Part shown: positions 56,149-64,000 of the stretch, piece after piece
How the letters are laid out: each line of letters begins with the position of its first letter
Numbering within the stretch: position 1 is the stretch's first letter
Assembly (NCBI RefSeq): GCF_001713395.1
Contig: NZ_CP016452.1
Span: 1,674,001 to 1,738,000, forward strand
Direction of reading: 5' to 3'
Length of the DNA: 64,000 nt
From: Sinorhizobium sp. RAC02
GTDB taxonomy: Bacteria > Pseudomonadota > Alphaproteobacteria > Rhizobiales > Rhizobiaceae
Position numbers and translations under genes: made by a program
Notes under the pieces: model-generated
The model's input: only the letters and a program-made list of their open reading frames with translations
What the model was told of the DNA's origin: nothing
Database searches by the model: none

Positions 56149-58572
56149 ATGCCCAGCAAAGTTCCCTCCCACGCCCGCATCGTCATTGTCGGCGGAGGCG
56201 CAATCGGCACCAGCATCGCCTATCATCTCGCGAGAGCAGGAGAAAAAGACGTCCTTCTCCTCGAGAAAACCGCATTGACCGCCGGCTCCACCTGGCATGC
56301 CGCCGGGCTGATGGGCCAGCTGCGCAGCAAGGTGAACCTCACCCGTCTGATGCAATACAGCGCCGATCTCTGCGCCCGGATCGGTGCCGAGACTGGCCAG
56401 GACGTCGGCTGGAAGAACGTCGGCAGCCTCAGACTTGCCGCCTCCGATGCCCGCTGGGAGGAATCGAAACGCGCCCACACCGCCGCCAAAAGTTACGGCT
56501 TCGACATGGAGCTGGTTGGCCCCGACGAAATCAGGCGACTGTTTCCACTTGTCGACGTCAAGGGGTTGCGCGGCGCGACCTGGATCGCCTCGGACGGCCA
56601 TGTCGATCCCTATTCGTTGACCCATGCCTATGCCAAGGGTGCACGAGCCGGCGGCGTGCGCATTGTCGAGGGCGTTACCGTAACCGGCTTTGCTATCAAG
56701 GATCGCCGCATCACGACCGTCAAGACCACCGAGGGCGACATTGGCTGCGAGGTGGTCGTCAATGCCGCCGGCCTCTGGGCGCGCCAGCTCGGCGAGCTCG
56801 CAGGCATCGACCTGCCGATCACCGTGGTCGAGCACGAATATTTCGTGACGGAGAAATCACCTCTGGTGCCGGACAACCTGCCGACACTGCGCGACCCCGA
56901 CGCCAATTTCTACGTCAAGCCGGAGCCGGGCGCGATGGTGATCGGCGGCTGGGAGAAGGAAACACGCGCCGCCTATGGCCTCGGCAAGCTGCCGATGAGC
57001 TTCGGTCAGGAACTGTTCGCCGACGACCTCGAGCGTATCGCCGAGGTGATCGAAGGGGCGTCGAACCGCATTCCGATCTTGAACGAACTCGGCGTGCGCT
57101 CCGTGGTCAATGGCCCGATACCGATCTCGGCCGATGGCGAGCCGGTCATGGGCCTTGCCGGCGACTTCGAGAATTTCTTCGTCGCCTGCGGCTTCACGTC
57201 CGGAATCGCGGCTTCGGGTGGGGCTGGACGTGCCATGGCAAACTGGATCCTGGAAGGCGACCCCGGCATGGATCTCTGGGCCTTCGACCTGCGCCGCTTC
57301 GGTCAACCGCATGGCGGGCTTGCCTATCTGCGTGACAGTGCCATTGAGGCCTACTCGAAATACTACGCCGTCGCCTGGCCGGAAGAGGAGCGCTCGGCCT
57401 GCCGTCCGCTCCGTCGCTCGCCGCTCTATGAGACCCTCACGGCCAATGGGGCGGTCAACGGCGTGAAATTCGGCTGGGAGCGGCCCAACTATTTCCTGAA
57501 AGCCGGCGAGCCAAAACCGCCGCTCGAAACCTTTGAGCGCGCGCCCTATGCCGAGGTCATCGGCCGCGAGCACCGGGCGGTCCGCGAAGGCGTGGCACTG
57601 ATCGACCAATCGTCCTTTTCCAAGTTCGAGGTTACCGGCCCGGGCGCTCTCCGTTACCTGCAATGGCTGGCGGCCGCCAACGTCGACCGCAGTGAAAATG
57701 CCGTGATCTATACGCAGCTCCTCAACAGGCGCGGCGGCATCGAGGCCGACCTCACGATCATGCGACGGCGTGAGGACCGGTTCCATGTGGTGACCGGCTC
57801 GGCCTTCGGCACGCGCGACGGCGGCTGGATCCGCCGCCACATGCCGCGCGACGGATCGGTTCACGTACAGGATGTGACGGGCGGCTATGGTGTCATCAAT
57901 CTTTGCGGCCCGCTTTCGCGCGACGTCCTTGCCAAGGTGAGTGAAAACGACCTCGGCAACGACGCCTTCTCCTACATGACGTGTCGCGACATCCGCATCG
58001 GCTGGGCGCCGGTCATGGCCGCGCGTGTCACCTATGTCGGCGAACTCGGCTGGGAACTGCATGTACCCACCGAATACATGGCCTATGTCTACGAGCTGCT
58101 GAAAGGGGCAGGTGCCGAATTCGGCATCGCCGACGTCGGCTACAAGGCAATCTCCAGTCTGCGCATGGAAAAGCGCTACCTCTATTGGGGCGCGGACGTC
58201 ACCCCTGACGACACACCTCTGGAGGCGGGACTTGGCTTTGCCGTGTCGATGAAGAAGGGCGATTTCCTGGGTCGCGACGCGATCGCGGCCCAGAAGGAGA
58301 GCGGCATCGTCCGTAAACTCGCCTGCTTCCAGCTCGATGAACCTCTGCCGGTCTATGGCGGCGAAGCAATGTCGGTCAACGGCCGCGTCGTCGGCATGAC
58401 CACCAGCGGCGATTTCGGCCATACCGTCGGCGCGTCGATCGTCTTTGGGTATCTCAAGGGCGAGGACATGGCACTCAGTGAAATCGACGTCGAGGCCTTC
58501 GGCCGCCGCAGCAGGGCAAAGATCGTGGAGCGGTGCGCCTATGATCCTTCCGGCGAGCGCATCCGCATGTAG
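56149..58572 (+). CDS. Dimethylglycine dehydrogenase-like FAD/folate enzyme (first copy)
   Basis: The protein has 807 residues. The FAD domain begins IVIVGGGAIGTSIAYHL, and STWHAAGL includes His50, at the place of the histidine that binds FAD covalently in mammalian dimethylglycine dehydrogenase. The C-terminal half (from about residue 430) is a GcvT/aminomethyltransferase-type folate domain (GREHRAVREGVALIDQSSFSKFEVTG; YVGELGWELHVP). It would oxidatively demethylate dimethylglycine or a similar amine and pass the C1 unit to tetrahydrofolate. The ATG at 56149 has GGAAAGG upstream. It follows the oxygenase and reductase genes in one operon. Confidence 0.87.
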   Translation: MPSKVPSHARIVIVGGGAIGTSIAYHLARAGEKDVLLLEKTALTAGSTWHAAGLMGQLRSKVNLTRLMQYSADLCARIGAETGQDVGWKNVGSLRLAASDARWEESKRAHTAAKSYGFDMELVGPDEIRRLFPLVDVKGLRGATWIASDGHVDPYSLTHAYAKGARAGGVRIVEGVTVTGFAIKDRRITTVKTTEGDIGCEVVVNAAGLWARQLGELAGIDLPITVVEHEYFVTEKSPLVPDNLPTLRDPDANFYVKPEPGAMVIGGWEKETRAAYGLGKLPMSFGQELFADDLERIAEVIEGASNRIPILNELGVRSVVNGPIPISADGEPVMGLAGDFENFFVACGFTSGIAASGGAGRAMANWILEGDPGMDLWAFDLRRFGQPHGGLAYLRDSAIEAYSKYYAVAWPEEERSACRPLRRSPLYETLTANGAVNGVKFGWERPNYFLKAGEPKPPLETFERAPYAEVIGREHRAVREGVALIDQSSFSKFEVTGPGALRYLQWLAAANVDRSENAVIYTQLLNRRGGIEADLTIMRRREDRFHVVTGSAFGTRDGGWIRRHMPRDGSVHVQDVTGGYGVINLCGPLSRDVLAKVSENDLGNDAFSYMTCRDIRIGWAPVMAARVTYVGELGWELHVPTEYMAYVYELLKGAGAEFGIADVGYKAISSLRMEKRYLYWGADVTPDDTPLEAGLGFAVSMKKGDFLGRDAIAAQKESGIVRKLACFQLDEPLPVYGGEAMSVNGRVVGMTTSGDFGHTVGASIVFGYLKGEDMALSEIDVEAFGRRSRAKIVERCAYDPSGERIRM

Positions 58573-58610
58573 TTCGAGACGGGGTCTGCATCAGAATCCC
58601 TGCATGGGAC

Positions 58611-58650
58611 GGGAGATGCCGCGCCGTTGATGACGGCATCTCCCTCTTGC
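58611..58650 (+). terminator. Terminator after the first dimethylglycine dehydrogenase-like gene
   Basis: GGGAGATGCCG (58611-58621) pairs with CGGCATCTCCC (58634-58644), loop 12 bases, then TCTTGCC. The stem is strong, the T run weak. Confidence 0.7.
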
Positions 58651-58687
58651 CAAACCTGCGGGCGCTCATCCCATGCAATTTAACGGT

Positions 58688-59893
58688 TCATGGGGCGCGG
58701 ACGACGCTCCGCTTCGCCGACACGGCGACTGCGACAAACGCACCGATCCCAATGGAACCAAGGGCGGCGCTGACGATGAGCGAAGCTCCTAACCCGAACG
58801 TCTCCATCGTTGCCGCGAACGCAAATGGCGCTGCTGCGCCGGCAGCCAGCCGCGCAGCGGCCATCTTTCCGGTGAGGGCGCCATAGCCGTCGGAGCCGAA
58901 CAGATAGAGAGGCAGGCTGCCTTGGGCGATGCTGTTGATACCCGATCCGAGGCCGAGGCAAATGGAAAAGGCGACCGCCCCCGGAAGCCAGTCGCCGGAC
59001 AGCGCCAGGATGATGACGCTGAGAACCATGAGCATGGCCGACATCAAGGCAAGGGCCGGTGGAGCCAGTCGCGTGCCGAAGATCATGTTGATCAGCCGGC
59101 TGAGAACCTGCGCCGGACCAAACAGTGCACCGATGACAACGGCAGCACTTCCAAGGCCGAGTGCCGTAAGCATCGGCACCATATGCGCGAGCATCGCGCC
59201 CAGGGTGAATCCCAGAAGCGCGAATGCAACAGACAAGAGGAGCACGGTGTTGCGGCGTCGTTCACGCGGGATCGCTCCGATGACATGTTCGCGCACCGGC
59301 CGCGATCCGCCGGTCGCGGCAAGCCTGTCTTTCCTCATGATCCAGAGATGCAGCGGCATGCAGACGGCCAAGTTGAGCACAGCATAGACGAGATAGATCT
59401 CGCGCCAGGACAGATAGCCCATCAGCGCTGTCGAGATCGGCCAGAAGATCGTGGAGGCAAAGCCGGCGATAAGCGTGAGATACGTGATGCTTCTGGAGGC
59501 GGATCGGGGATCGGCCTCCACCAGTGTCGCAAAGGCCGCCTGGTACTGGACCATGCCGGACGATATTTCCAGGAGCACGATGGCGAGGGCGAAGGCCGCG
59601 ACGGACGGCGACCACGCGCAGAGGACCAAGGTCAGCGCAGACAAGGCCGAACCGATCGTCATCACCGTTGCAGCGCCGATGCGATCCATTTGGCGGCCGA
59701 TGTAGGGCGCCGCTAAACCTCCAACGAACAGCGACGCGGAGAAGACGGCGAAGACCTGCGCGACGGTGAGGTCGATATCCTTGGCGACAGCAGGCGCCAG
59801 GATGCTGAAGCTGTAGTAGAGGCTGCCGTAGCCGATGATCTGGGTCATGCCGAGCGCGATGACGATACCGACGGGCACTTTCGGGTTATGCAA
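58688..59893 (-). CDS. MFS transporter
   Basis: The protein has 401 residues with twelve predicted membrane helices. The start is TTG 59893 (GAGGA eight bases upstream), which puts GIVIALGMTQIIGYGSLYYSFSILAP at the N-terminus; a longer frame adds a polar stretch without a membrane role. The loop after helix 2 is YIGRQMDRIGAATVM, the MFS signature. It resembles monocarboxylate/oxalate-formate-type MFS carriers. A betaine-related substrate is only inferred from its place between two dimethylglycine dehydrogenase-like genes. Confidence 0.85.
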   Translation of the reverse strand: MHNPKVPVGIVIALGMTQIIGYGSLYYSFSILAPAVAKDIDLTVAQVFAVFSASLFVGGLAAPYIGRQMDRIGAATVMTIGSALSALTLVLCAWSPSVAAFALAIVLLEISSGMVQYQAAFATLVEADPRSASRSITYLTLIAGFASTIFWPISTALMGYLSWREIYLVYAVLNLAVCMPLHLWIMRKDRLAATGGSRPVREHVIGAIPRERRRNTVLLLSVAFALLGFTLGAMLAHMVPMLTALGLGSAAVVIGALFGPAQVLSRLINMIFGTRLAPPALALMSAMLMVLSVIILALSGDWLPGAVAFSICLGLGSGINSIAQGSLPLYLFGSDGYGALTGKMAAARLAAGAAAPFAFAATMETFGLGASLIVSAALGSIGIGAFVAVAVSAKRSVVRAP

Positions 59894-60031
59894 GACGTCG
59901 TCCTCGCTCGGCGCATTTTCTCGCGCGCAGCCGCTGCTGCGCGCTTTCACTGATGATGGGATGTCCCGCAGCCGCGGCCCACCATCAGGAACCATAACAG
60001 GCAGGCCAAGGCAACGACGTTTAGAGCCCGC

Positions 60032-62482
60032 CTATGCCTTCACCCGCAGACCTTTTGCGTCATAGGCCGCCGAAAGGTGGGCCGTCACCGCAAAGCGCTC
60101 GCCGGCAAGCTCGACCTCGAAGCGGCTCCCGGTCAGAAAATCCTTGTCCACGCCGGACGCATGTTCGATGAGGCCGAGAGCGACGGAACGGCCGAGCGCA
60201 TGACCATAGGCCGCCGAGCGCACTTCGCCGATCGGCTTGCCGTCGCTCAGGATCAGTTCACCGCCCCATAACATGGGCGATGCATCGTCCACGGTGAACT
60301 GCACGATACGCCGGGCTGGCACACCCTTGGCCTTTGCGGCAACAAGCGCTTCCCGGCCGATGAAGCCGCCCGGCTTGTCCAGGGCAACCGCGAAGGCAAG
60401 ACCCGCCTCGTATGGGGTGATATCCGGCGTCAGCTCGCGGCTCCACGCGCGATAGCCCTTTTCCAACCGGAGCGCCTCCAGCGCATAGTAGCCGCAATCC
60501 AGCAGCCCGAAGTCGCGGCCTGCCTCGTGCAGCGCCTCATAAACGCCAACGGCGAATTCCGTCGGCACGATCAGTTCCCAGCCGAGTTCACCAACATAGG
60601 TCATGCGGTTTGCATAGGCAGTAGCATAACCGATATCGATTTCGCGGATCGTGGCGAAGGGAAAGCCTTCGTTGGAAAGATCGGCGGAGGTGAGACGGGC
60701 GAGGATGTCGCGCGACTTCGGCCCCATCAGTGCCAGGACGGCATAGGCGGAGGTGACGTCGGTGAGCGTCACATGGGCATCCGCTACGATGTTCTTGCGG
60801 ATCCAGTCCGCATCGTGCACGGCCTGCGCCGAACCGGTGACGAGAAGGAAGCGATCGGCTGCCAGACGCATGACCGTCAAGTCGCTCTCATAGCCGCCGC
60901 GCTCGTTCAAAAGGCCCGTATAGACGGAACGGCCGATTTCGACATCGACCTCGGCAGCGCAGATGCGGTTCAGTGCAGCCGCGGCATCCCGCCCCTGGAC
61001 GAGCAGCTTGGCGAAAGACGTCTGGTCAAAGACACCGGCGGCATTGCGCGTCGCCTCCATTTCGCGCCTGACGGCTTCGTGCCAATTCTGTCGGCCGAAT
61101 GAATAGGCCGTGACCGGCGTCTCGTCCGCAGCGGCAAACCAGTTGGCGCGCTCCCAACCCATCTTCGAGCCGAAGCAGGCGCGCTTTGCAGCAAGCCGGT
61201 CGTAGAGCGGCGAACGGCGGAAGGGGCGCGCCGTATCCAGCTCGCGGTTCGGCCAGGGCATGGCATAGTGGAGACCGAGCGTTTCCTTGACGCGATCGTG
61301 CAGCCAGCGCGGGTTGTTGTTGAAGTTCGCAAAACGGCGAATATCGACGGGCCAGAGGTCCATGGTCGCGGCACCATTGACGATCCATTCCGCTAGCGCC
61401 CGCCCTGCCCCGCCGGCACTGGCGATGCCCATGGAGTTGAAGCCGGCGCCGACGTAGAAATTCTTCAACTCCGGGGCTTCGCCGAGAATGAAGTTGTTGT
61501 CCGGCGTAAAGCTTTCCGGGCCGTTGTAGAATTTCTTGACCTCGGAAGTCGCCAGCTGCGGAACGCGCTCCAGTGCATTCTGCATCAGGATTTCGAACTG
61601 GTCCCAGTCATCTGGCAGCAACGCGAACTCAAAATCGTCCGGAACGCCCGTCATGCCCCACGGCTTGGCTTCCGGCTCGAAACCACCCATCACGAGGCCA
61701 CCGACCTCTTCCTTGAAATAGATGTACCCGTCGGGGTCGCGCATCACCGGCAGGTCGGGATGCACGCCATCGATCTTGCCAGTGACGATGTACATATGCT
61801 CCGCCGAATGGAGCGGCACGGAGACACCGCACATCTGGCCGACTTTGCGTGCCCATTGGCCGGCGCAATTGACCACGATCTGCGCCGCGATCGCGCCACG
61901 ATCCGTGTCCACGCCGGTGACCGCACCATTTTTCGTCGAAATTCCGGTGACCCGCACCCGCTCGACAATACGCGCGCCGCGGTTGCGAGCGCCCTTGGCG
62001 AGCGATTGCGTGAGATCGGTCGGATTGGCCTTGCCATCGCCGGGCAACCAGACAGCGCCGACGAGGTCGTCGATCGCCATGACCGGCCAGAGATCCTGCG
62101 CCTCCTTCGGCGAGATCACCTCGATCGCGACGCCCTGCGCGCGGGCGGAGGCCGCGGTGCGTTTCAGCACCGTCATACGATCCGCCGTGCGCGCCACCGA
62201 GACCGAGCCGCAGTTCTTCCAGCCTGTGGCAAGCCCCGTCTCAGCCTCCAGTTCGCTGTAGAGCTGCGTCGAATATTTGATGAGGCTTGTCATGTTGGCA
62301 TGGCTGCGCAACTGGCCGACGAGACCGGCGGCATGCCAGGTCGTGCCGCCGCTGAGCTGCCCCTGCTCCAGGAGCACGACATCCGTCCAGCCAAGCTTGG
62401 TCAGATGATAGGCGACCGAACAGCCGATGATGCCGCCGCCAATGATGACGACCTGTGCGTGTGTTGGAAATTCCTGCGCCAT
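60032..62482 (-). CDS. Dimethylglycine dehydrogenase-like FAD/folate enzyme (second copy)
   Basis: The protein has 816 residues and is a paralogue of the enzyme at 56149-58572 along its full length: VVIIGGGIIGCSVAYHL, TTWHAAGL with His50, PFRRSPLYDRLAAKRACFGSKMGWERANWF, and YVGELGWELIVP in the C-terminal folate domain. It probably acts on a different methylated glycine or on sarcosine. GGGAGG precedes the ATG at 62482; the frame open to 62515 is not needed. The DeoR gene lies just upstream on the same strand. Confidence 0.87.
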   Translation of the reverse strand: MAQEFPTHAQVVIIGGGIIGCSVAYHLTKLGWTDVVLLEQGQLSGGTTWHAAGLVGQLRSHANMTSLIKYSTQLYSELEAETGLATGWKNCGSVSVARTADRMTVLKRTAASARAQGVAIEVISPKEAQDLWPVMAIDDLVGAVWLPGDGKANPTDLTQSLAKGARNRGARIVERVRVTGISTKNGAVTGVDTDRGAIAAQIVVNCAGQWARKVGQMCGVSVPLHSAEHMYIVTGKIDGVHPDLPVMRDPDGYIYFKEEVGGLVMGGFEPEAKPWGMTGVPDDFEFALLPDDWDQFEILMQNALERVPQLATSEVKKFYNGPESFTPDNNFILGEAPELKNFYVGAGFNSMGIASAGGAGRALAEWIVNGAATMDLWPVDIRRFANFNNNPRWLHDRVKETLGLHYAMPWPNRELDTARPFRRSPLYDRLAAKRACFGSKMGWERANWFAAADETPVTAYSFGRQNWHEAVRREMEATRNAAGVFDQTSFAKLLVQGRDAAAALNRICAAEVDVEIGRSVYTGLLNERGGYESDLTVMRLAADRFLLVTGSAQAVHDADWIRKNIVADAHVTLTDVTSAYAVLALMGPKSRDILARLTSADLSNEGFPFATIREIDIGYATAYANRMTYVGELGWELIVPTEFAVGVYEALHEAGRDFGLLDCGYYALEALRLEKGYRAWSRELTPDITPYEAGLAFAVALDKPGGFIGREALVAAKAKGVPARRIVQFTVDDASPMLWGGELILSDGKPIGEVRSAAYGHALGRSVALGLIEHASGVDKDFLTGSRFEVELAGERFAVTAHLSAAYDAKGLRVKA

Positions 62483-62570
62483 AAAGCGACCTCCCGAAGC
62501 TCTGGAAGGCCGCACCGTAGCAAAACGATGGAAAAGGACAAGACAAAAAGTTACAAATTATTACATTTCG

Positions 62571-63353
62571 TCACTCAGCAACGATCAAGGCTGGGCCTTT
62601 TCGCTCCAGCGCCTCGCAAATCGCCTCCGGCGGACGGCGATCCACGACCACGCCGGCGGCAAGTTCGAACCGTGGAATCCGCAGCGGCGTCAGTCGGCCG
62701 AATTTCGAGCTGTCGAGGAGGAAGTAGGCCTTGCCGGCCGTCGCCGCCATGCGCGACCGCTGTTCGGCGCCATTGCGAGTAAAGTCCGTCACCTCGCCAT
62801 CCGGCGACAGGCCACCGCCACCCAGGAAGGCGACATCGACGCGGAAGTGATTGATCGCCTCCAGCGCATCAACGCCGATGGAGGCTTCCTCGTCTCGATC
62901 GATCTCACCGCCCAGCATGTGCACACGCGTCATCGATTGCCGGCACATCAGAAGCGCGATCGAAAGCGAAGTCGTACAAATCGTTAGGTTTTTTCGCTCC
63001 AACAACGCGTGGGCCGTCGCAAGCGTGGTCGTACCAGAATCGAGAAAGACCACCATGCCGTCACGCACCAGATCCGCCGCAGCCCGGCCGATCGCAGCCT
63101 TTGCATCGGCATTCTCTTCGCGCCGCGCGGTAAAGGCCGCCTCTGTCGGCTCGAACAGGGTCGCGCCGCCATGCACGAGATCGAGCTGACCGCGATCGGC
63201 GAGAAGCTTCAGATCGCGGCGGATCGTCTGACGCGACACGTCGAAGAACTCAGCAAGCACGGTGATGCCGACCGTGCCGTCGGCAGCCAGGCGGCGAAGA
63301 ATCTCGCCGTGACGGCGGGGGGCAAGAGCCCGGGCGCTTTGAGGATCAGTCAT
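62571..63353 (-). CDS. DeoR-family regulator
   Basis: The protein has 260 residues. The N-terminal helix-turn-helix (RRHGEILRRLAADGTVGITVLAEFFDVSRQTIRRDLKLLADRGQ) is followed by a sugar-phosphate-binding-like sensor domain (MVVFLDSGTTTLATAHAL; VDVAFLGGGGL; YFLLDSSKFGR). DeoR proteins are usually repressors released by a phosphorylated metabolite. It is divergent from the GbdR-like gene and 88 bases upstream of the second dimethylglycine dehydrogenase-like gene, which it may control. Confidence 0.88.
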   Translation of the reverse strand: MTDPQSARALAPRRHGEILRRLAADGTVGITVLAEFFDVSRQTIRRDLKLLADRGQLDLVHGGATLFEPTEAAFTARREENADAKAAIGRAAADLVRDGMVVFLDSGTTTLATAHALLERKNLTICTTSLSIALLMCRQSMTRVHMLGGEIDRDEEASIGVDALEAINHFRVDVAFLGGGGLSPDGEVTDFTRNGAEQRSRMAATAGKAYFLLDSSKFGRLTPLRIPRFELAAGVVVDRRPPEAICEALERKGPALIVAE

Positions 63354-63527
63354 GTGGATATCTGCGGTGATTTTTGTTGTTTTGGCAAGCCGCGCGGCAA
63401 AAGCGTGGGTGGTTTCACACCCCCTATCATAGCGATTTCAGCCCCAACCTAACGCCGATCTTGTTCATTTATGTTGCATAATGTAATTGTTTTTTGCACA
63501 GTACCTCCGACACCGTGGGAGAGCACA

Positions 63528-64000
63528 ATGCAGCAGACATGCGCGCGGGGCGGCCGCTTCACTTTCTATCTGCTCGATAGTTTCACTCTGCATGCCTTTT
63601 CCGCAGCGGTGGAGGCGCTTCGCCTGGCCAATGCGGTGGCGAGTCGCCCGATCTATGGCTGGCATGTCGTGACAGGGGATGGCCAAGCCGTCTTGAGCGC
63701 CTGCGGAACCCGCATCGCGCCTGATGGAGCGCTTGCCGAGGCACGCGCGTGGCCGCATCAGCCGGTACAGTCGCGCCTCATCGTCGTTTGCGGCGGGCGA
63801 GCGGCCCCGCTAGAGGACAGGGCGCTTGAGGCATGGCTCCGGCTGTCCCGGCGCAACCGAGTTCCGCTCGCAGGCGTTGCCGGCGGGGTCTACTGTCTTG
63901 CACGAACCGGCATGGCCGACGGCCACCGCTGCACCGTGCACTGGGAACATTTCCCGGATTTTTCCGAACGGTTTTTCGCCGTCGACACACGCCAGAGCGC
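63528..64000 (+). CDS. GbdR-like AraC-family regulator, 5' part only
   Basis: Only 157 codons are visible before the right edge. GGGAGAG lies before the ATG. The visible part is a DJ-1/PfpI-like amidase-type sensor domain: FTFYLLDSFTLHAFSAAVEALRLAN, GWHVVTGDG, and AGVAGGVYCLARTGMADGHRCTVHWEHFPDF. This is the pattern of GlxA/GbdR regulators; GbdR activates glycine betaine and dimethylglycine catabolic genes in Pseudomonas. The C-terminal AraC DNA-binding domain lies outside the window, so that part is assumed. Its link to the gbcAB-like genes is supported by context. Confidence 0.82.
   Translation, partial: MQQTCARGGRFTFYLLDSFTLHAFSAAVEALRLANAVASRPIYGWHVVTGDGQAVLSACGTRIAPDGALAEARAWPHQPVQSRLIVVCGGRAAPLEDRALEAWLRLSRRNRVPLAGVAGGVYCLARTGMADGHRCTVHWEHFPDFSERFFAVDTRQS

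Overview
The window is high-GC, densely coded DNA whose gene content (Nos-type denitrification, tripartite tricarboxylate transport, several catabolic ABC operons, CueR/HmrR-type copper control, GbcAB-type betaine demethylation) fits an alphaproteobacterium of the Rhizobiaceae type, such as an Ensifer/Shinella-like replicon. The genus is an inference. I see no rRNA, tRNA, CRISPR array or insertion sequence. Both edges cut a gene: a NosR-family protein on the left and a GbdR-like AraC regulator on the right.

Region 1 (1-5.4 kb): the 5' part of nosR with an FNR/NNR box upstream, an exported pentapeptide-repeat protein, a membrane diguanylate cyclase and a small tautomerase. Region 2 (5.6-19.7 kb): a threonine aldolase-like enzyme, then a long minus-strand catabolic block. 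In order of transcription it holds an isopropylmalate/tartrate dehydrogenase-like enzyme, a two-wHTH GntR regulator, AtuA and DUF4387 proteins, a TctCBA transporter, an LDH2-family dehydrogenase, a hydroxypyruvate isomerase-like protein, a semialdehyde dehydrogenase, a cupin, an ABM-domain protein and an AbrB-type membrane protein. A second, paralogous two-wHTH GntR regulator is divergent at the head. The substrate is probably an organic (hydroxy)acid but is unknown.

Region 3 (19.8-31.4 kb): a monovalent-metal (Cu/Ag/Au) resistance island. It holds cueR, copA, copZ, a DUF305 protein, a multicopper oxidase, a glutaredoxin-like protein plus an iron-sulfur flavin reductase, and an HAE1-type RND pump with its adaptor. 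Four CueR-type operators, arranged as two divergent pairs, tie the island into one regulon.

Region 4 (31.4-46 kb): a GntR-LacI hybrid regulator sits between two divergent operons. On the left are an SsuABC-like transporter with two different permeases and two Gfo/Idh/MocA oxidoreductases. On the right are a PHP/DUF3604-like phosphoesterase, a carbohydrate-type ABC transporter and a CxPxR sulfatase-superfamily hydrolase. A shared TTGTATC motif occurs in both control regions. Region 5 (46-53.6 kb): an RbsABC-like sugar transporter with two TIM-barrel isomerases, one resembling D-tagatose 3-epimerase, and a divergent AraC regulator.

Region 6 (53.7-64 kb): methylated-amine catabolism. A Rieske oxygenase and its reductase (GbcA/GbcB-like) would demethylate glycine betaine or a related betaine. 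Two paralogous dimethylglycine dehydrogenase-like flavoproteins would take further methyl groups. An MFS transporter, a DeoR regulator and a GbdR-like regulator (cut by the window edge) accompany them.
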